A DNA stretch of 64,000 bases from Salipaludibacillus agaradhaerens (GTDB lineage: Bacteria > Bacillota > Bacilli > Bacillales > Salisediminibacteriaceae), in assembly GCF_002019735.1 (NCBI RefSeq), contig NZ_KV917378.1:2506869-2570868 (forward strand). Direction: 5' to 3'. Under the pieces are notes generated by a model. It was given only the letters and a program-made list of their open reading frames with translations. It did no database searches and was not told the DNA's origin. Both the position numbers and the translations under genes were made by a program. This document shows, one piece after another, positions 53,345-63,983 of this stretch (the stretch's first letter is position 1; every line of letters begins with the position of its first letter).

Positions 53345-54058
53345 TTATAGGTGTTCTACATTCACCGTTAATACGAAGTCAATTTTTTTAATGAGATAAT
53401 ATATTTCCGTTGTATACTGTTTTTCAGGGGCTGAGAGTCGTAAGTCAATTTGTTGATTGCCGTTATCTAAGTCTTTTAACTTAATATCTCGAATTCTAAT
53501 ATCACTTTTTTCATTTTGATTGAGTCCTTGCCCCTTTTGCTCTATCGTTTTAATCAGTTCCGTCATTTTATAATTTGGCTCCATAACTATTTTCACAGCC
53601 ACGTCTCTTTCCCGTAACGTAGCAGGACCGACGGATTTAATAATCAGTGGTAAGACATTAACTGCGATGATGAGCAAAATGACTGCAATCGTCGCTTCTG
53701 AGTAAAAACCCGCTCCCACGGTAATTCCTAACCCTGATGCTGCCCATATCATCGCAGCACTCGTTAATCCGGAAATCACATCATTGCTCCTCCGAAGAAT
53801 GACACCAGCACCAAGGAATCCGACACCACTGACAATTTGCGCTGCTAAACGCATCGGATCAATCGCATTGTACGTGGGTGATGCAAATTGATAAAATGAT
53901 TGTATCGACACGACCGTCACTAAACAGCTAGCAACACTAATGACCATACACGTTTTAAGGCCCAGTGGCTTATGTTTTAGCTGCCGGTCAATACCGATTA
54001 ACATACCAAAAAATAAGGCAAGAGATAGTTTAAATATCATTTCTAGTTCGAACGTCAT
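53345..54058 (-). CDS. mgtC: MgtC/SapB-family membrane protein
   Basis: 237 residues from the ATG after AAAGGAGGTACGACG (frame open 39 bases further). MgtC core: LFFGMLIGIDRQLKHKPLGLKT and GVGFLGAGVILR, with four or five membrane segments, then an ACT-like C-terminal domain (about 150-237). Members act in low-magnesium adaptation. First gene after the M-box leader, in operon with mgtE. The 500 bases between the riboswitch terminator and this start hold no gene I can support. Confidence 0.87.
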   Translation of the reverse strand: MTFELEMIFKLSLALFFGMLIGIDRQLKHKPLGLKTCMVISVASCLVTVVSIQSFYQFASPTYNAIDPMRLAAQIVSGVGFLGAGVILRRSNDVISGLTSAAMIWAASGLGITVGAGFYSEATIAVILLIIAVNVLPLIIKSVGPATLRERDVAVKIVMEPNYKMTELIKTIEQKGQGLNQNEKSDIRIRDIKLKDLDNGNQQIDLRLSAPEKQYTTEIYYLIKKIDFVLTVNVEHL

Positions 54059-54573
54059 CGTCGTACCTCCTTTCACAGACACGTTATAAAAAGCCACGCT
54101 TTAAACTTTTAAAAAACCATTTTTTCTATATACTTTTTTGAATAACACAGCCATTCTCCACAGTGATCATTATTTTATCAACCGAAGTCTAACAACGTTA
54201 TCCACTGACTAACCGGTTGATAGATATCAATAGTATTGAGCTAAATACAGCTTTAGTATTAAGAGCAAGCAAAACGCTAGAAGGTTTCTTTGCATCACCC
54301 GCTTGAATCATCCCTTCGAAGAATTTAGACCAAGCTTTACAATAAAACCATTCCCTCTGTAACCTATACTCCAATCGTTAGACACATGAAGCAATTGGCG
54401 GGGCCATACAGATACAAATGGAAAAGGGGACCGTGATTAACACAACCCCTTACCAGTGGAGGCAAAAATGGGCCATGTGTTTTCACCTAATGTTAATAAT
54501 GCATTGGATTGGTTATATCTCCTCGAATAGTGGGGACTACCCATATCTACTTCCCACCTCCTTTTATCAACAT

Positions 54574-54604
54574 AAAAACCATCTTCATACGAATGAAGAT
54601 GGTT
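54574..54604 (-). terminator. expression-platform terminator of the M-box riboswitch
   Basis: Minus strand AACCATCTTCAT / ATGAAGATGGTT followed by TTTTTATG. Confidence 0.8.
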
Positions 54605-54672
54605 TAGTCACAGTTAATCACATGGATTATGAGCACACTTAAAAAAAGCACACCTATCCTACTTAATCCTTC

Positions 54673-54827
54673 CTCCATTCGTAGAGCTTTAGCACTGTGC
54701 GGCATAGGACTATGTCCAGCTACATTAAAAACCACCTTATGTCGATAGTTTCTGTTGACCCATTGGCGTCTTTGGACATTTTTGGGCAGCAGCGTATCTC
54801 CTGCACAGGAGCCTCACCTAACGAGGA
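54673..54827 (-). promoter_or_regulatory. M-box (ykoK) magnesium riboswitch
   Basis: Minus strand CTCGTTAGGTGAGGCTCCTG, ACGCTGCTGCCCAAAAATGT, CAAAGACGCCAATGGGTCAA, ATAAGGTGGTTTTTAATG and CCTATGCC...GTGCTAAAGCTCTACG match the M-box consensus in order and spacing. High Mg2+ folds it to favour the terminator at 54574. It controls mgtC-mgtE. Confidence 0.95.
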
Positions 54828-54921
54828 TTATTAAATTAATTTCACAATGAACAGAGTACATCATGAGCAAATATCTGTCAACATTTTTTCATTTTTTTAC
54901 AATAAACATTATTGCTATTTC

Positions 54922-54974
54922 ATAAAAGGCCCCTTCAATCAGTGGGTGTTTTACGGACGGTTAACTATGATAAG
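54922..54974 (+). mobile_element. short form of the bcr1-like element
   Basis: ATAAAAGGCCCCTTCAATCAGTGGGTG joined directly to TTTTACGGACGGTTAACTATGATAAG: 53 bases, centre deleted. Confidence 0.75.
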
Positions 54975-55029
54975 AACCAACCTCGACTATACAAACTTCG
55001 CTTTTTTTAAAAAAATGAAGTCGTTTTGC

Positions 55030-55971
55030 CTATTTTACCAATGACCCATCATCAACTAAATCTGATGGTAATGGACGTGGTTGATACGGATTAATATGGA
55101 CGAACACTCTTTTAATATCACTGTGCTTTGTAAGTAATACCTTTTTCACTTCCTTTGAAATGGAATGACCTTTCTCTACACTAAGAGTGGGGTCTACACT
55201 CACTTTTATATCGATGACGATATAATGACCGTGTGTTCTAGCTAATAATTCGTCCACCCTTTTGACACCATTGATTTTCTTCACTGTCTCAATGAAAGGT
55301 CTCGTATTTTCTACATCAAGAACTTGCTCCATCACAATTAAACTAGATTCCCTCGCCAAAGAGTATCCAACTTTAATAACAATTAAAGACACGAGTACAC
55401 CGGCTAATGGATCTAAATACATTAAAAAAGGATAGTTAAAGTGCTGGCCCACTACCGCTCCCAGCACACCTATAAAGGCTGCGATTGACGAGAGAGCATC
55501 TGACCGATGGTGCCACGCTTCTGCTAATAAGGCTGAACTATTTATTTTTTTGGCCAGACGCGCTTTGTATTGAAAGAGTAACTCCTTAATTACAATTGAA
55601 ATGATAATGGCTACTAAGGCGATCCCTTTCGGTGCAACTGGTATCCCACCAAATAACGCTTTAGATGATGACAGAATAATTTCAACACCTACTATGATTA
55701 AAAGAATACCGACAATGATCGTTGCCACATTTTCCGCTTTTCCATGACCATATGGGTGATCTTTATCTGGGGGCTTTTGCGCCGTTCTTATGCCAGCAAG
55801 CACGGCAATGGACCCTGCCACGTCTGAAGCTGAATGAGCAGCATCTGCGATTAAAGCCCGGCTTCCAGCCAGCCATCCAACAATGCCTTTCATGATAGCT
55901 AATAGTCCATTTAGAATAATGCCTACCCATGTCGCTAATTCTGCTTGTTTTAAACGATTACTCAATTTCAA
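55030..55971 (-). CDS. cation diffusion facilitator (CDF) transporter
   Basis: 313 residues, TTG start after GGTGGTGATTGAAA region. Six membrane segments, metal-site motifs in helices 2 and 5 (DAAHSASD, about 43-50; HHRSD, about 155-159) and HPYGHGKAE between helices 2 and 3; cytoplasmic C-terminal domain from about 210 (HGHYIVIDIKVSVDP). The D-x3-D with H-x3-D pattern fits Mn or Zn/Fe export; relatives in B. subtilis are MneP/MneS. Monocistronic. Confidence 0.88.
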   Translation of the reverse strand: MKLSNRLKQAELATWVGIILNGLLAIMKGIVGWLAGSRALIADAAHSASDVAGSIAVLAGIRTAQKPPDKDHPYGHGKAENVATIIVGILLIIVGVEIILSSSKALFGGIPVAPKGIALVAIIISIVIKELLFQYKARLAKKINSSALLAEAWHHRSDALSSIAAFIGVLGAVVGQHFNYPFLMYLDPLAGVLVSLIVIKVGYSLARESSLIVMEQVLDVENTRPFIETVKKINGVKRVDELLARTHGHYIVIDIKVSVDPTLSVEKGHSISKEVKKVLLTKHSDIKRVFVHINPYQPRPLPSDLVDDGSLVK

Positions 55972-56179
55972 TCACCACCACACATGTTATCCATACCCAT
56001 TTAAACCCCTACCGCTATTACAAATTTATCCTATCAGACGACTACCATGTGGGTCTAGAGCAACGTTCTTGCGGTGGCTTAAGTAATATATATCTAGTCA
56101 AATAACTTTCACAACAATAATAGTTTTGCCTTAAGTAAAACTGGCATTAAGAACAACACGATTCGATTTCTACTAGAAT

Positions 56180-56324
56180 GAATGTGCCCTTCCCTTCAGA
56201 CGGACGCTTTCCCGAGGACTCGTCTTGCTACCTTTTGCGCGCGATAAACCTAACAAATGGACAGACTGCACTTAATCCTTAGGAAGTCGTCTGATGTTCT
56301 GTCCCTTTTACATTCGTATATTAA
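56180..56324. repeat. second dispersed repeat family, copy 2 (two segments)
   Basis: First part TTCAGACGGACGCTTTCCCGAGGACTCGTCTTGCTACC equals 51654-51694; second part ACTGCACTTAATCCTTAGGAAGTCGTCTGATGTTCTGTCC equals 58940-58980. It abuts a bcr1-like element. No gene is seen in 55972-56863. Confidence 0.6.
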
Positions 56325-56413
56325 ATAAAACGAACGTTCAATCAGGGCATTAGCGTCCGACATTACCACTCCTCTCTGAGGCGAGGGTTTTATGGACGCT
56401 TATCTGTGATAAA
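56325..56413 (+). mobile_element. bcr1-like element, internally deleted
   Basis: ATAAAACGAACGTTCAATCAGGGCATTAGCGTCC ... GGACGCTTATCTGTGATAAA, 89 bases. Confidence 0.78.
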
Positions 56414-56824
56414 GTTTGATTCATCTCCCCAACCTAAGGCATTTAAGTAGCAAACGTTCTATTGGACATAATGAGTAGCCCCCTCTTCCCTATATCTCTT
56501 ACCTCTACCAACACATTAAAGCCATGTGTCGTTCTACATCAATTCAGCCATTTAACTCTAGCCTATGATGGAGCCACTAATGTCAAACAGGCAAGAGCTC
56601 TAGTTGAAATGATACTAATTATGTTATTCGCACCGTTCGTTTGGACAGCTCTGACTATACCCCTCTTAATCAACAGATAAGAGCAAATATGAAGTTCCTA
56701 TGTATGTTTCTTACTATGTTGCAAACCTTGCGTTATTTTATTGACTCTCCAGATATCAACTTCTGCTTAATACTCTTGTTTATTTCCATTTGTTTTATTT
56801 TGACATGAAAAACGATTATTTATA

Positions 56825-56852
56825 TTGACGGTTACCGGTACTGTGGTAAAAT
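56825..56852 (+). promoter_or_regulatory. promoter of the fluoride-riboswitch operon
   Basis: TTGACG (56825-56830), 16 bases, TAAAAT (56847-56852), directly before the riboswitch. Confidence 0.8.
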
Positions 56853-56863
56853 AAAGTAATAAA

Positions 56864-56948
56864 TCGGCGATGGAGATCCGCCATTAACCGCTCAATTTTG
56901 AGATAATGACTCCTGCTAAGTAACCCTTAGCAGGAGTCTATTTTTTTT
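56864..56948 (+). promoter_or_regulatory. fluoride (crcB) riboswitch
   Basis: GGCGATGGAGATCCGCCATTAACCGC ... ATAATGACTCCTGCTAAG ... CTTAGCAGGAGTC plus eight T. The GGCGAUGG...CCGCC stem and UAAUGACUCCU...AGGAGUCUAUUUUUU end are the fluoride riboswitch consensus, with the terminator as expression platform. Confidence 0.96.
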
Positions 56949-56967
56949 CACCTAGAGGAGGGACATG

Positions 56968-58305
56968 ATGAATAGACTCAAAGAAAGAGATTTTATTCTA
57001 AATAGCTTTCATATCCAATCTTTATTTTTTTTAGGAAAATGGTTAATTATTAGTGGGATTATTGGGGTACTTGCGGGATCTGCTTCAGCCCTCTTTTTAA
57101 CTAGTCTAGATTGGGCAACAAATATGAGAAATAACACACCCATTTTAATACTCTTTTTACCGATTGCCGGTGTTATCGTTAGTTATATGTATATGAAATT
57201 TGGGGGCACAGCTGGTAAAGGAAATAACCTTATTTTAGAACAGATTCATAACAGCCAAGACGGTGTGCCACTCAGGATGGCACCTCTAGTTCTCTTTGGT
57301 ACCATTATGACACATCTGTTTGGAGGTTCTGCTGGTCGTGAAGGTACCGCTGTTCAGATGGGAAGCAGTTTAGCAGATGCAGTATGGAAATACTTAAAGT
57401 TACGTGCGACAGATCGTAACATCATATTGATTTGTGGAATTAGTGCAGGGTTTGGTTCTGTTTTTGGGACCCCTTTAGCTGGAGCGATTTTTGCATTGGA
57501 AGTATTGGCCTTTGGAGTCATTCGCTATCGAGCATTAATTCCTTGTTTTTTTGCCGCTTTAATAGGTGATAGAATTACTAGTGCTTGGGGCGTTCCGCAC
57601 ACCCATTATAGCCTTGGCGTCATCCCTGAATTTTCAGTAATCTTATTAATAAAAATTATCCTAGCGGGTATCATTTTCGGTTTAACAGCCCTATTATTTA
57701 GTAAATTGTCACAAGGGTTTAAATCACTGTTTTCGACTTATTTCAAAAACCCAATGATGAAAAGTTTTGTAGGTGGGGCTATCGTTGTCACTATTGTTCT
57801 AATATTAGGTACTAGAGATTATACTGGGTTAAGCCTTCCATTAATTCACGAATCATTTGAAGGAGACGTTTCACCGCTTGCATTCTTCTGGAAAATGTTA
57901 TTAACAACAATTACTCTTGGGGCAGGATTCCAAGGTGGTGAAGTTACCCCCCTGTTTACGATTGGTGCTACTCTAGGAAACACGCTATCTAGCTTTCTTG
58001 GTGTACCTACACCTTTACTTGCCGGATTAGGATTTATCGCTGTTTTCGCAGGAGCTACCAATACACCTTTGGCATGTTTTATTATGGGAATTGAGTTATT
58101 TGGAGCAGAGGCTGCGGTCTATCTATTCACGGCCTGTGCCATCAGTTATATGTTTTCTGGACATACAGGTATATACACCTCGCAACGAGTTGGAGTAGCT
58201 AAATGTCATTCTCTTGAACATCATGAAGAAAGTTCACTAGGTCATTTACCAAAATCGCCTAAGTTAAAGGAGGGTGTAGGATGGTCACGAAAATATACTT
58301 CTTAA
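56968..58305 (+). CDS. CLC-F type fluoride/proton antiporter
   Basis: 445 residues from the second ATG (GGAGG six bases upstream). About ten hydrophobic helices with the CLC selectivity region GGSAGREGTAVQMG (positions about 115-128), where CLC-F members have GREGT-V, and GAGFQGGEVTPLFTIG in the second half. Placed directly after a fluoride riboswitch, so fluoride export is much more likely than chloride transport. Cell membrane. Overlaps the next gene by 25 bases. Confidence 0.93.
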   Translation: MNRLKERDFILNSFHIQSLFFLGKWLIISGIIGVLAGSASALFLTSLDWATNMRNNTPILILFLPIAGVIVSYMYMKFGGTAGKGNNLILEQIHNSQDGVPLRMAPLVLFGTIMTHLFGGSAGREGTAVQMGSSLADAVWKYLKLRATDRNIILICGISAGFGSVFGTPLAGAIFALEVLAFGVIRYRALIPCFFAALIGDRITSAWGVPHTHYSLGVIPEFSVILLIKIILAGIIFGLTALLFSKLSQGFKSLFSTYFKNPMMKSFVGGAIVVTIVLILGTRDYTGLSLPLIHESFEGDVSPLAFFWKMLLTTITLGAGFQGGEVTPLFTIGATLGNTLSSFLGVPTPLLAGLGFIAVFAGATNTPLACFIMGIELFGAEAAVYLFTACAISYMFSGHTGIYTSQRVGVAKCHSLEHHEESSLGHLPKSPKLKEGVGWSRKYTS

Positions 58306-58706
58306 TTTCTGCATTTCTTTCTATTTCCCTTATATTTTTTTTCCTTAGGAAACCTATACTTATAGGAAAAGAACAAGGAGAGTCAACTTTAAAGGGACAG
58401 TTAAAAGGAAACTCTTCTATGCTATTACCTATTACAAAGACTGGAACTTATCATCTTGAGTTACAACTGATAAGTGGAGAGTTACTTCTCGCTCACAGCT
58501 CCTACAATATAGCTACAAATAGTTGGGTTATGATTTCAAAAAAGGAAGCCAAAACATGTATTAATAAAAGCAAAATACTCCGAATAGATTTTTCTATTGA
58601 AGAGTTCTCAGGTGAATTGGACAAAGTTGAATTTATTAATCCTAAGCTTTTTAAGCCTTGTAATTTCAAATACACTTGGAAACAGGAAAAATCAGTAGCA
58701 ACATAA
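58281..58706 (+). CDS. small membrane-anchored protein coupled to CLC-F
   Basis: 141 residues, AAGGAGGGTGTAGG before ATG, start inside the CLC-F gene. One N-terminal hydrophobic segment (5-23), then a soluble domain of predicted beta strands with two cysteines (CINKSK at about 94; PKLFKPCNFKY near the end), probably outside the cell. I do not recognise the family. Translational overlap and shared riboswitch suggest a role linked to fluoride resistance or to the antiporter; inference only. Confidence 0.75.
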   Translation: MVTKIYFLISAFLSISLIFFFLRKPILIGKEQGESTLKGQLKGNSSMLLPITKTGTYHLELQLISGELLLAHSSYNIATNSWVMISKKEAKTCINKSKILRIDFSIEEFSGELDKVEFINPKLFKPCNFKYTWKQEKSVAT

Positions 58707-58920
58707 AATTATGAAGAGCTATACATAAGATACATTCTTATTGTATAGCTTCGTTGTTTTTCTTCCCCTAAATCGTTAACCTGATCGACAGGAACTATAT
58801 ATATCACTAAAAGAAACAGAGAAGTTAAACTCACAAGATATTTGAGTATACTTGTTTGTTGAATGTTGAGTCTGATCATGAAAAGGCTCTCTGCAAACAT
58901 TGACCAAAGTTGCAATAATG

Positions 58921-58985
58921 GCTGTGACTTTCACTTCAGACTGCACTTAATCCTTAGGGAGTCGTCTTATGTTCTGTCCTTTTTT
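58921..58985. repeat. second dispersed repeat family, copy 3
   Basis: TTCAGACTGCACTTAATCCTTAGGGAGTCGTCTTATGTTCTGTCCTTTT, matching the second part of 56180-56324. The remaining sequence of 58707-59390 shows no supported gene. Confidence 0.6.
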
Positions 58986-59397
58986 ATCACAACTAACCGT
59001 CTTTAACCTCAGGCACAAAATAGAGATGAGAACGAAAGCCCCACTAATTATCACCCTCATACTAAAGAAAATTTATTCCAATTTATACGTGCTGTTGTAT
59101 TTTAAACATCATGATGAAATTGCCTCACTCAGTTACTACCAGATGTATGATGTCTTAATATGGCGCCTTGCCTGTTCAAGGTTCAGCGATATGTCAAAGC
59201 AAGTCTTACCACAGGCGCTCTCACCGTCAAAATAACCTCTAGCTTCCTGCCCACTCGCGTTGAAAGGACGATTCAAAGAAAGTCGTGCCATTTAAAGCGT
59301 TATGAGGATAACTCAATGTTTACTTTTAACTTTTTTAAAACCCTTTCATTTTTATGGAAGTTGATGTATTCTTGAAACAAATTCAATTGAAATAACT

Positions 59398-59489
59398 AGG
59401 GGAGTCCAATGAGTTGGGCTGAGACAGAAACGCGTTAAAGTTTCTTGACCCTTTGGACCTGATCTGGATCATACCAGCGTGGGGAAGTT
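59398..59489 (+). promoter_or_regulatory. TPP (THI-box) riboswitch
   Basis: GGGGAGTCCAATGAGTTGGGCTGAGA ... CCCTTTGGACCTGATCTGGATCATACCAGCGTGGGGAAGTTAG matches the thiamine pyrophosphate riboswitch core (CUGAGA, ACCUGAUCUGGAUAAUACCAGCGUAGGGAA). Upstream of thiC on the same strand. Confidence 0.97.
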
Positions 59490-59528
59490 AGAAAGCTCAT
59501 CTTTTTTTATGAATTAACTTCTACATAT

Positions 59529-59566
59529 AAAGCCGGGTCTACTTTTATGGATTCGGCTTTTTTATG
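59529..59566 (+). terminator. expression-platform terminator of the TPP riboswitch
   Basis: AAAGCCG ... CGGCTTT followed by TTTT, 80 bases before thiC. Confidence 0.8.
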
Positions 59567-59627
59567 TTGTTTTATGGCATGTCCCACTCGATATGTTCTT
59601 GGTCTCGTCCCTTACTACATTTTTTAA

Positions 59628-61430
<1,803 letters not shown>

Positions 61431-61551
61431 TTCATATGGGATGCCATTCTGTCGCTGCCGCAAAAGTTGAAGCAGACATGGCTCGAATAAAAATAGTTTG
61501 GTAAACTGTATGCGCCACAAATAACAAGATATGCCCATCAGTTTAAAGGTC

Positions 61552-61589
61552 AAAATTAAAAGCAGAGTTAGCTCTCTGCTTTTAATTTT
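61552..61589. terminator. bidirectional terminator between thiC and blaI
   Basis: A perfect 16-bp stem AAAATTAAAAGCAGAG / CTCTGCTTTTAATTTT with a six-base loop between the convergent genes. Confidence 0.9.
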
Positions 61590-61689
61590 GTTATTCATTA
61601 TCGCCACAAAAGTTATACCTAATGCCTGAGAAACTTATGAAAAAAATAGCAATTCGGTATAATGTAGAGGATTTATTGGAAGCATTGAT

Positions 61690-62073
61690 TTATTTCTCTT
61701 CTCGTTTACGCTCTAAAATGGACCGCAGTTCGTCCAGTTCTTCTTTCGAGAGAGATTCTTCTTCGATAAACTGAACCAGCATCGGTTTGAACGTCCCACC
61801 ATAGATTCTTTTAATGAAAGACTGTGCCTCTGCGCGTTTGCATTCATCTTCCGAGTATAACGGGAAAAAGGTATACACTTTTTGATCTTTGTTAACCCCT
61901 ACGACCTGTTTTTTCGTTAATCGATCGAGAAGCGTTCGAATTGTTTTTGGTTTCCAATCCGTTTGTTCTTGCATAGCCTGGATCACTTGATTGGCAGTCT
62001 GAGGGCTATTTTCCCAAAGGACTTTCATGATCTCCCACTCGGATTCAGAAATACTAGGCAGTCGATTAGACAT
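61690..62073 (-). CDS. blaI: BlaI/MecI-family repressor
   Basis: 127 residues from the ATG close to GGAGGAAGGAG (frame opens 21 bases earlier). Winged helix ISESEWEIMKVLWENSP...QTANQVIQAM and KPKTIRTLLDRL (recognition), dimerisation tail. In S. aureus BlaI/MecI the cleavage site after signalling is N-F; the aligned position here seems to be Q-F (MLVQFIEEESLS). It represses the bla promoter at the right edge and its own operon. It is 22 bases after blaR1. Confidence 0.92.
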   Translation of the reverse strand: MSNRLPSISESEWEIMKVLWENSPQTANQVIQAMQEQTDWKPKTIRTLLDRLTKKQVVGVNKDQKVYTFFPLYSEDECKRAEAQSFIKRIYGGTFKPMLVQFIEEESLSKEELDELRSILERKREEK

Positions 62074-62095
62074 CTCCTTCCTCCTTCTATTCACA

Positions 62096-63865
62096 TTATT
62101 TATAAATCCCTTTGCTACTTAATATGGCTTGCGTAATCTCAGCAGCTTTACTTCCATACGCATGATCTTGATGTTGGATATTCGTTGCAAAGAAATACGT
62201 ATCCGTTTCGGTTTCGACGAATCCTATAAACCAACCGTTTACAGCTCGATCATTCACAATCCCTGTACCGGTCTTTCCAAAAAGCGTGCCTTCTTGAGTT
62301 TCTTCTAACTTTATGGCCTCTTTAACTAATTGTACATTTTTTTCTTTAAAATGATATTCATTCATATAAAATGATTGAAGGAGTTCTACCTGTTCAATAG
62401 GCGAAATCTTTAAAGACGATTCTAGCCAATACTCGTCTAACCGTCCCGACAGATCTTTATTACCATAATCGAACATTTCCAAATAATATTGAATACGATC
62501 TCTTTGTATTTGTCGATCTAACTCTTGAAAGTACCAAGTGACCGAGTAGCTCATGGCGGTTCTTAAGTCGTGATTGGCATGCCATTCCTCATAATCATAC
62601 TGTAAGCCGTCCCACTCTAATAGTGAATCATCTCCTGTAATCACACCTTCCTCTAACGCCATTAACGCGGTGAACATTTTATAGGAAGAGTTAGGAGAGA
62701 CTCTCATGACACTTTTTTCTCGGTTATAAATTTGATATTCATCGTTGCTCGCACTGTATACTACAAAACTACCTTCATTCTCTCCAAAGTATCGACTCAA
62801 ATCTTCATATATCGCCCGCTGATCATCAAATAAATAGCGCTCACTAGAAGAAGCGGTTACCGATAAAAGAGGGAATTGAGCGATTAAAAACAGCGTGATA
62901 ACGATAAAAATAAACATACTTTTTAATTTTAATAGTTTCGATTCTTCAGTAAAAGAAGCAATATGGATCATCCGTCTTTTTATATGTTTTTCAGAACCTA
63001 ATAATGGCGTTGCTAAATTTAAAATAGCTGATTCCTTATTCCTCTCCACAAATCGAATGATCGTCTTTCCATACTTTTCAAAATCGCATCGATCTATTGA
63101 ATGTAGCACTTCCGTGTCGCAAGCCATTTCCCGATCAAGACGCATTATTTTAAAAGCTTTCCATACAAGCGGATGAAACCAATAAACAATCTGATATAGG
63201 ACAAATAAAAAATTTACTTTAATATGCTTGCTCTTATAATGGTGCAGTTCATGTAGCAAGACATAGTTTATTTCATCATCAGATAAATAGGATGCCATAT
63301 CCTTTGGCAGTAAAATATAGGTGTTAAACAAACCGAATGTCATCGGGGAACGTACACTCGAAGTCTCTAAAATCTTTGGACGCTTCTTTACCCCAAGCTT
63401 TCGTATACAGTCGCTATATAATTTTTTCACCTTTACATTTTTTATTTCTGTGGCAGCTGATATAAGACGTTGTAACTTTGCATAATGATACAATGCCAAA
63501 AGGAAGAAAAGGACCATACCTATAACCCAAATAATGATGAAAAATGATTGGACGAATGAATGGTCAAAACGGCTGACAGAAGTGCCAAAATCATTCACCC
63601 AATTTTCCGATTGATCCACTAAACGCCAACTATCCTGAGTCGAAGAAGACGGCTTTCCTTCACTCTCATGGATCAAAGACAAGCTTGGGATCTCTACAAG
63701 GTGAACGGGTATAAACGGGAAGGTTAAAGCAAAAATAAGCAAAAACCATAAATGATAGCGCCATTTTGCTGATAATTGTTTATAAAAAAATTTCCTTAGG
63801 AGTAGGATTACCGTGATGGTTACCGTTGATAACACAAGAAAAAGTACTATATGTGGCAATGTCAT
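62096..63865 (-). CDS. blaR1: beta-lactam sensor/signal transducer BlaR1
   Basis: 589 residues from an ATG with GGAG nine bases upstream (an in-frame ATG at 63880 is possible). Four membrane segments, a zinc-protease loop with LLHELHHYKSKHIK (HExxH, about 203-216) and DREMACDTEVL downstream, then an extracellular penicillin-binding sensor (about 345-589). In the sensor, S-S-Y-K in SPNSSYKMF is the acylation S-x-x-K motif (S-T-Y-K in well-studied BlaR1), with YSVTW and KTGTG as second and third motifs. Beta-lactam acylation activates the protease and removes BlaI. Confidence 0.93.
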   Translation of the reverse strand: MTLPHIVLFLVLSTVTITVILLLRKFFYKQLSAKWRYHLWFLLIFALTFPFIPVHLVEIPSLSLIHESEGKPSSSTQDSWRLVDQSENWVNDFGTSVSRFDHSFVQSFFIIIWVIGMVLFFLLALYHYAKLQRLISAATEIKNVKVKKLYSDCIRKLGVKKRPKILETSSVRSPMTFGLFNTYILLPKDMASYLSDDEINYVLLHELHHYKSKHIKVNFLFVLYQIVYWFHPLVWKAFKIMRLDREMACDTEVLHSIDRCDFEKYGKTIIRFVERNKESAILNLATPLLGSEKHIKRRMIHIASFTEESKLLKLKSMFIFIVITLFLIAQFPLLSVTASSSERYLFDDQRAIYEDLSRYFGENEGSFVVYSASNDEYQIYNREKSVMRVSPNSSYKMFTALMALEEGVITGDDSLLEWDGLQYDYEEWHANHDLRTAMSYSVTWYFQELDRQIQRDRIQYYLEMFDYGNKDLSGRLDEYWLESSLKISPIEQVELLQSFYMNEYHFKEKNVQLVKEAIKLEETQEGTLFGKTGTGIVNDRAVNGWFIGFVETETDTYFFATNIQHQDHAYGSKAAEITQAILSSKGIYK

Positions 63866-63955
63866 TTTTATTATCTCCATTTTTAGTCATTTTTCTTTCC
63901 CCTCTCACTAAAACAATAAAATTCTAACATTTAGATTTAAAGTTGTAAATTTCTG

Positions 63956-63983
63956 TTGACATTTTAGATTACATGCGTAATAT
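63956..63983 (+). promoter_or_regulatory. divergent bla promoter at the right edge
   Basis: TTGACA (63956-63961), 16 bases, TAATAT (63978-63983), pointing out of the window to a gene not included, presumably a beta-lactamase. Confidence 0.7.

Noticed and set aside
54418-54642. 74-residue plus-strand frame
   Set aside because: Overlaps the M-box expression-platform terminator on the other strand and lacks a ribosome binding site.
56968-58305. Plain chloride channel
   Set aside because: GREGT-type motif and an unmistakable fluoride riboswitch indicate CLC-F.
58969-59375. Two frames before the TPP riboswitch
   Set aside because: No ribosome binding sites and one begins inside a dispersed repeat.
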